Source: a bacterium
Lineage (GTDB): Bacteria > Electryoneota > Electryoneia > Electryoneales > Electryoneaceae
Reading direction: 5' to 3'
DNA: 6,951 bases
Assembly: GCA_028278125.1 (NCBI GenBank)
Contig: JANQEY010000278.1
Location: 1-6,951, forward strand
Part shown: in pieces, positions 4,302 to 6,951 of the stretch
How positions within the stretch are numbered: the first letter of the stretch is position 1
Layout of the letters: the number at the start of each line of letters is the position of its first letter
Translations under genes and position numbers: made by a program
The notes under the pieces: generated by a model
Databases searched by the model: none
The model's input: the letters and a program-made list of their open reading frames with translations, nothing else
What the model was told of the DNA's origin: nothing

Positions 4302-6951
4302 ACACTGTGGGATCGCGGAGGCGGTCTAGTTTATGATGATGTCTTAAATGTAACATGGCTTCAGAATGCCAATTTAGCTGAATCAGAAACCTTTGGAGTG
4401 TCTGGGATATTAGCCGATGGAAGAATGAATTGGTACAAAGCACACGACTGGGTAGATGCTATGAATGCCATAAATTACTTAGGCTACAACAACTGGCGTT
4501 TACCAGACGCTCATAATCAGGACGGAACAGGTCCGGATGTTGGCTATAATATAACTGGCTCTGAGATGGGGTACATGTATTATAATAATCTCGGAAACCC
4601 AGCCGATCCAGACAACACTCTACCGATAATAACTAATTTCACAGATGGAAGCGGAAGTAGTTGCTCATTTCAAAGCATTAAACCACACGATTATTGGTTT
4701 AGCACGAGTTATACAAATCCAACGAGCCACAACGCCGTTCATTTCGTGTGGCATAAGGGCAACCAGACAGCGGCTCACAAATCAGTCCATTATTTCCATG
4801 TATGGGCCATTCGTGATGGGGATGTTTCACCTATTGACACCGATAATGATGGCATTCCCGACAGCCAAGACAACTGTTCCCGCACTTCCAATGCCGACCA
4901 GACCGATAGCGATAATGACGGGATTGGTGATGAATGTGATTTCGAACTGATTTTCCAAGAAGATTTCAACGACAACGACATCAGCGACTGGAATGAGAAG
5001 AGTTTGAGAACACATAATAGATCTATTGGTACTGCTTATGTAGAAAATGGGGTATACATTGGTGGTGCAGGGTCATCAAATACTGTTATCGGACATCACA
5101 AGCAAATTGGTCCCGTATCCGGTGCAACATTCAGTATTCACTATAAAGCCAAAAGTGGTCTTGCATATGGTATTGGTGGCGGTGCTGTTTGGCTTGGGCT
5201 TTTTGTCAATGATACCCTAAAAAATGATGGTTCCGGTTACACATATGCAGATGGATACTGCATTAATTTATCAGCTTATCATAAGCACATAGTCGTCGAA
5301 AAATGGAAAGATGCCGAATGGACTCCTGTTGCTTGGGCATCTCACCCAGGAGATGATGATTTCCATGACATAAAGGTTAATCACCTCAGTGACGGATCTT
5401 GGGAGATATACATTGATGATGTCTCCCAAACCTTGACCACAAATATTTCGGATACTGAATTTCATTCCCTTACATATATATCGACCAGCCTCGATCCCAA
5501 CGGGTCAACAAAAAATAATGCAATTGATGACATCTTAGTCTACTCGACATCTGGGGATAATGATCCAGACGAAGGGTTGATTGCTCATTACCCTTTTGAC
5601 GGCGATGCCAGCGATGAAAGTAGGAATGAAAATCATGGTAGCGGATATGGTGGAGTTTCGTATACGAACGGTGTCTTTGGACAAGCGGCCAGTTTTGATG
5701 GCGTTGACGATTATATAAATATTCCTTACGCAGAGTCTCTTGATGTGGCCGGTTGGACTGAAGGAAGTGTTTCTTTTTGGTTCAACGCAACTGCTTTGCC
5801 ATCTGACCCGAATATTACTTTGGTTAGAGATATTTATGATGCAGACACATCTGGGGTGTCCTTTCGTATTCTTGAAGCAAGAAAAATGCTCTGTAACTGG
5901 CGGAATGGTCAATCTGAGGATTTTCGATATGCTCCAATCAGTAACGAAATCAGTCCTGGAAAGTGGTATTTAGCGACATTGATTTATCTGGGAAACTCAT
6001 CAAAGCTTTACCTTGATGGTAAGTTGGTTTCAGAAGATGTAGAGGCTGATAACGAATATGGTCTTAACGATGTAAAAAACGATTGGAACGTCGGATGTTT
6101 TCCTGATTTTAGTGGATTTTTCCAGGGTGAAATCGATGATCTATGGATATACAACCGAGCCCTGTCTGAATCGGAAATCAAAGAATTATACAACAATAAC
6201 GCTGTTATCCATATTGACAAAACGGAAATTCCTCGGGGCGGCTCGATTAAAGTTGGTGGATCCTTGAAAGATCTGGGGGGTCAATCCCAAGCCACGTACC
6301 AGTGGATCTATGAACTGCCGGACGACAGCGAAGATGTCACTCCGGTCCAGACAATAAATTTAATAAACGGTCAAGCAGATCTGCCCGGCTATACCTTGAG
6401 ATCCGATATCATAGGCCAGTGGACTGTCAAGCTCAGATTAATTGACCCGATTCAATCCGAAAGCGCTGCTGTCAGTTATGAAGTAATCGTTTCGGGTCCT
6501 GATACCATAGCACCCTCTAGAATTGATGATCTTACGGCGACGACAGGTTCCGGTGCAGGCACCATTAAGCTTAACTGGACAGCCCCCGGAGATGACGGTG
6601 ACCGGGGCACGGCGGATCATTACGAAGTCCGATACAGCTCCCAAGACATCACCGAACAAAACTGGGAACAGGCCACCATATACGATCAAACTTGGTCTCC
6701 GGTTTCAGGCGGTTTGGGTGAATTCAAGATTATTAGCGGCTTTGGTTCCGGCCAAACTGTCTACATTGCAATGCGTGGCATCGATGATGCCGGAAATGCC
6801 GCCCCCGTTTCAAACGCAGTAAATGTCGTATCCGGCAGCGGCGGCCGCCAGGAACACTCGCTGGGAGGCATCTCCCTGCTGGCCGACAGCATTGTATCGA
6901 ACGGCGACAACACCTATACCGCCACCGGCAATGTTTCCATAAACGACTTTT
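4236..6951 (+). CDS. Secreted multidomain protein: DUF1566, TSP type 3, LamG-like and FN3 modules (3' partial)
   Basis: One frame runs open from the ATG at 4236 to the window end, 905 codons without a stop. A TAA at 4218-4220 closes the frame upstream, which fixes the start. Residues 1-22 form a signal peptide: MKIK, a hydrophobic core (VLSIAVIISFIFI), and a probable cleavage after TTTA. After it come a DUF1566 domain (24-197), thrombospondin type 3 repeats (201-235), a concanavalin-A-like module (about 238-437), a LamG module (448-652), an Ig/PKD-like module (656-753), an FN3 module (760-865), a Gly/Ser linker, and the beginning of another region. It is therefore a Sec-exported, calcium-binding, probably carbohydrate- or surface-binding protein. 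No catalytic residues are evident. Anchoring cannot be judged, because the C-terminus, where a PEP-CTERM, autotransporter or type IX tail would be, is missing. Confidence 0.93.
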   Translation, partial: MKIKVLSIAVIISFIFISTTTATLWDRGGGLVYDDVLNVTWLQNANLAESETFGVSGILADGRMNWYKAHDWVDAMNAINYLGYNNWRLPDAHNQDGTGPDVGYNITGSEMGYMYYNNLGNPADPDNTLPIITNFTDGSGSSCSFQSIKPHDYWFSTSYTNPTSHNAVHFVWHKGNQTAAHKSVHYFHVWAIRDGDVSPIDTDNDGIPDSQDNCSRTSNADQTDSDNDGIGDECDFELIFQEDFNDNDISDWNEKSLRTHNRSIGTAYVENGVYIGGAGSSNTVIGHHKQIGPVSGATFSIHYKAKSGLAYGIGGGAVWLGLFVNDTLKNDGSGYTYADGYCINLSAYHKHIVVEKWKDAEWTPVAWASHPGDDDFHDIKVNHLSDGSWEIYIDDVSQTLTTNISDTEFHSLTYISTSLDPNGSTKNNAIDDILVYSTSGDNDPDEGLIAHYPFDGDASDESRNENHGSGYGGVSYTNGVFGQAASFDGVDDYINIPYAESLDVAGWTEGSVSFWFNATALPSDPNITLVRDIYDADTSGVSFRILEARKMLCNWRNGQSEDFRYAPISNEISPGKWYLATLIYLGNSSKLYLDGKLVSEDVEADNEYGLNDVKNDWNVGCFPDFSGFFQGEIDDLWIYNRALSESEIKELYNNNAVIHIDKTEIPRGGSIKVGGSLKDLGGQSQATYQWIYELPDDSEDVTPVQTINLINGQADLPGYTLRSDIIGQWTVKLRLIDPIQSESAAVSYEVIVSGPDTIAPSRIDDLTATTGSGAGTIKLNWTAPGDDGDRGTADHYEVRYSSQDITEQNWEQATIYDQTWSPVSGGLGEFKIISGFGSGQTVYIAMRGIDDAGNAAPVSNAVNVVSGSGGRQEHSLGGISLLADSIVSNGDNTYTATGNVSINDF
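4305..4826 (+). other. DUF1566 (Lcl-type) domain
   Basis: Residues 24-197 show the family's landmarks in order: LWDRGGGLVYDDVLNVTWLQNAN (24-46), a W-x-x-A-x-x-W-V-D-A-M-N helix, GYNNWRLPD (83-91), SEMGYMYYNNLGN (109-121), DYWFSTSYT (152-160) and VWAIRDGDV (189-197). The length is normal for the family. The domain is known from exported bacterial proteins, often carrying PEP-CTERM tails, and is thought to be related to C-type-lectin-like or formylglycine-enzyme folds. Its molecular role is not established. Confidence 0.88.
4836..4940 (+). repeat. Thrombospondin type 3 calcium-binding repeats
   Basis: Residues 201-235 read as two repeats: DTDNDGIPDSQDNC (201-214) and, after SRTSNADQ, DSDNDGIGDECD (224-235). 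The D-x-D-x-D-G-I-x-D spacing and the two cysteines (214, 234) are the family signature. The repeats bind calcium and form a stiff linker, here between DUF1566 and the lectin-like modules. Confidence 0.95.
4947..5546 (+). other. Concanavalin-A-like (LamG-like) module, diverged
   Basis: Residues 238-437 open with FQEDFNDNDISDW, the usual start of a jelly-roll glucanase/lectin fold in such proteins. They continue with alternating strands and a segment YYKAK/HDIKVNH-DGSWEIYIDD, and close with NAIDDILVYS. The final I-D-D-I-x-V-Y pattern is typical of this fold. No glycosidase acid residues can be assigned, so binding or structural roles are likelier than catalysis. Confidence 0.65.
5577..6191 (+). 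other. LamG / laminin-G-3 type concanavalin-A-like module
   Basis: Residues 448-652 match the bacterial LamG-3 pattern closely: LIAHYPFDGDASDES (448 on), FGQAASFDGVDDYINIP with the DGVDDY core at 488-493, WTEGSVSFWFNA, KWYLATLIY with SKLYLDGKLV, and EIDDLWIYNRALSESEIKELYN (632-653). The family binds glycans and proteins, usually with calcium. The length of about 200 residues is as expected. Confidence 0.92.
6201..6494 (+). other. Ig/PKD-like spacer module
   Basis: Residues 656-753 run from AVIHIDKTEIPRGGSIKVGG through YQWIYELP and IIGQWTVKLRLID to SYEVIVSG. The pattern of a positively framed G-G-S strand, a Y-x-W core and a W-T-V-K-L edge strand is typical of Ig-like or PKD-like folds. It spaces the LamG module from the FN3 module. 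Confidence 0.6.
6506..6832 (+). other. Fibronectin type III module
   Basis: Residues 758-865 begin with IAPSRIDDLTAT, followed by IKLNWTAPGDDGDRGTADHYEVRYSS and end with VYIAMRGIDDAGNAAPVSNAV. These are the P-x-x-(V/I)-x-D-L, L-x-W-x-x-P-x-D-D and A-x-D-x-A-G-N-x-S/A-x-x-S-N landmarks of bacterial FN3 domains. It is followed by a Gly/Ser-rich linker, VSGSGGRQEHS (865-875), and a new beta-rich segment cut by the window end. Confidence 0.85.

Noticed and set aside
4645..4950. Plus-strand open frame of 101 codons within the second gene
   Set aside because: It is in another frame than the DUF1566/TSP3 coding frame, whose domains are unmistakable. Its translation has no recognisable feature.
5535..5912. 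Minus-strand open frame of 125 codons opposite the LamG module
   Set aside because: The plus strand encodes a textbook LamG-3 pattern through this stretch, so the minus frame is a shadow.
6841..6848. NotI octamer GCGGCCGC as a possible cloning or assembly junction
   Set aside because: The reading frame continues through it into a plausible Gly/Ser linker, and the surrounding bases are also GC-rich. It is more likely natural sequence.

Overview
The window holds two large, same-strand genes for secreted or surface-exposed multidomain proteins. The window boundaries cut both of them: the first lacks its 5' end and the second lacks its 3' end. They are separated by 266 bp of non-coding DNA. I see no tRNA, rRNA, CRISPR array, insertion sequence or convincing terminator. 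GC content, counted by hand in sampled lines, is about 40-47% over most of the window and rises to about 55-65% in much of the last 400 bases.

Region 1-3969: the C-terminal 1,300-odd residues of a modular protein. In order it has the last rungs of a right-handed parallel beta-helix, a CARDB-like beta-sandwich, a roughly 540-residue mainly helical region that I do not recognise, a proline-rich linker, an Ig-like module, two choice-of-anchor-D/ASH-like modules, a putative-Ig module, and a terminal pair of calcium-binding loops of dockerin type. Region 3970-4235: intergenic, with a ribosome binding site at its end and a short stretch that may be a decayed DUF1566-type coding remnant. Region 4236-6951: a signal peptide, a DUF1566 (Lcl-type) domain, thrombospondin type 3 calcium repeats, two concanavalin-A/LamG-like modules, an Ig/PKD-like module, a fibronectin type III module, and the start of a further region cut by the window end.

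The architecture suggests a Gram-negative environmental bacterium with a large repertoire of exported, calcium-stabilised adhesin-like proteins. Desulfobacterota (former Deltaproteobacteria) are a reasonable guess, because DUF1566, choice-of-anchor D, LamG and dockerin-like tails are often seen together there. This is an inference from domain content and not a proven assignment. The two genes may work side by side at the cell surface, in adhesion, carbohydrate binding or assembly. Nothing in the sequence shows an enzymatic activity or a defence, secretion or mobile system. The most notable unknown is the large helical region inside the first protein.
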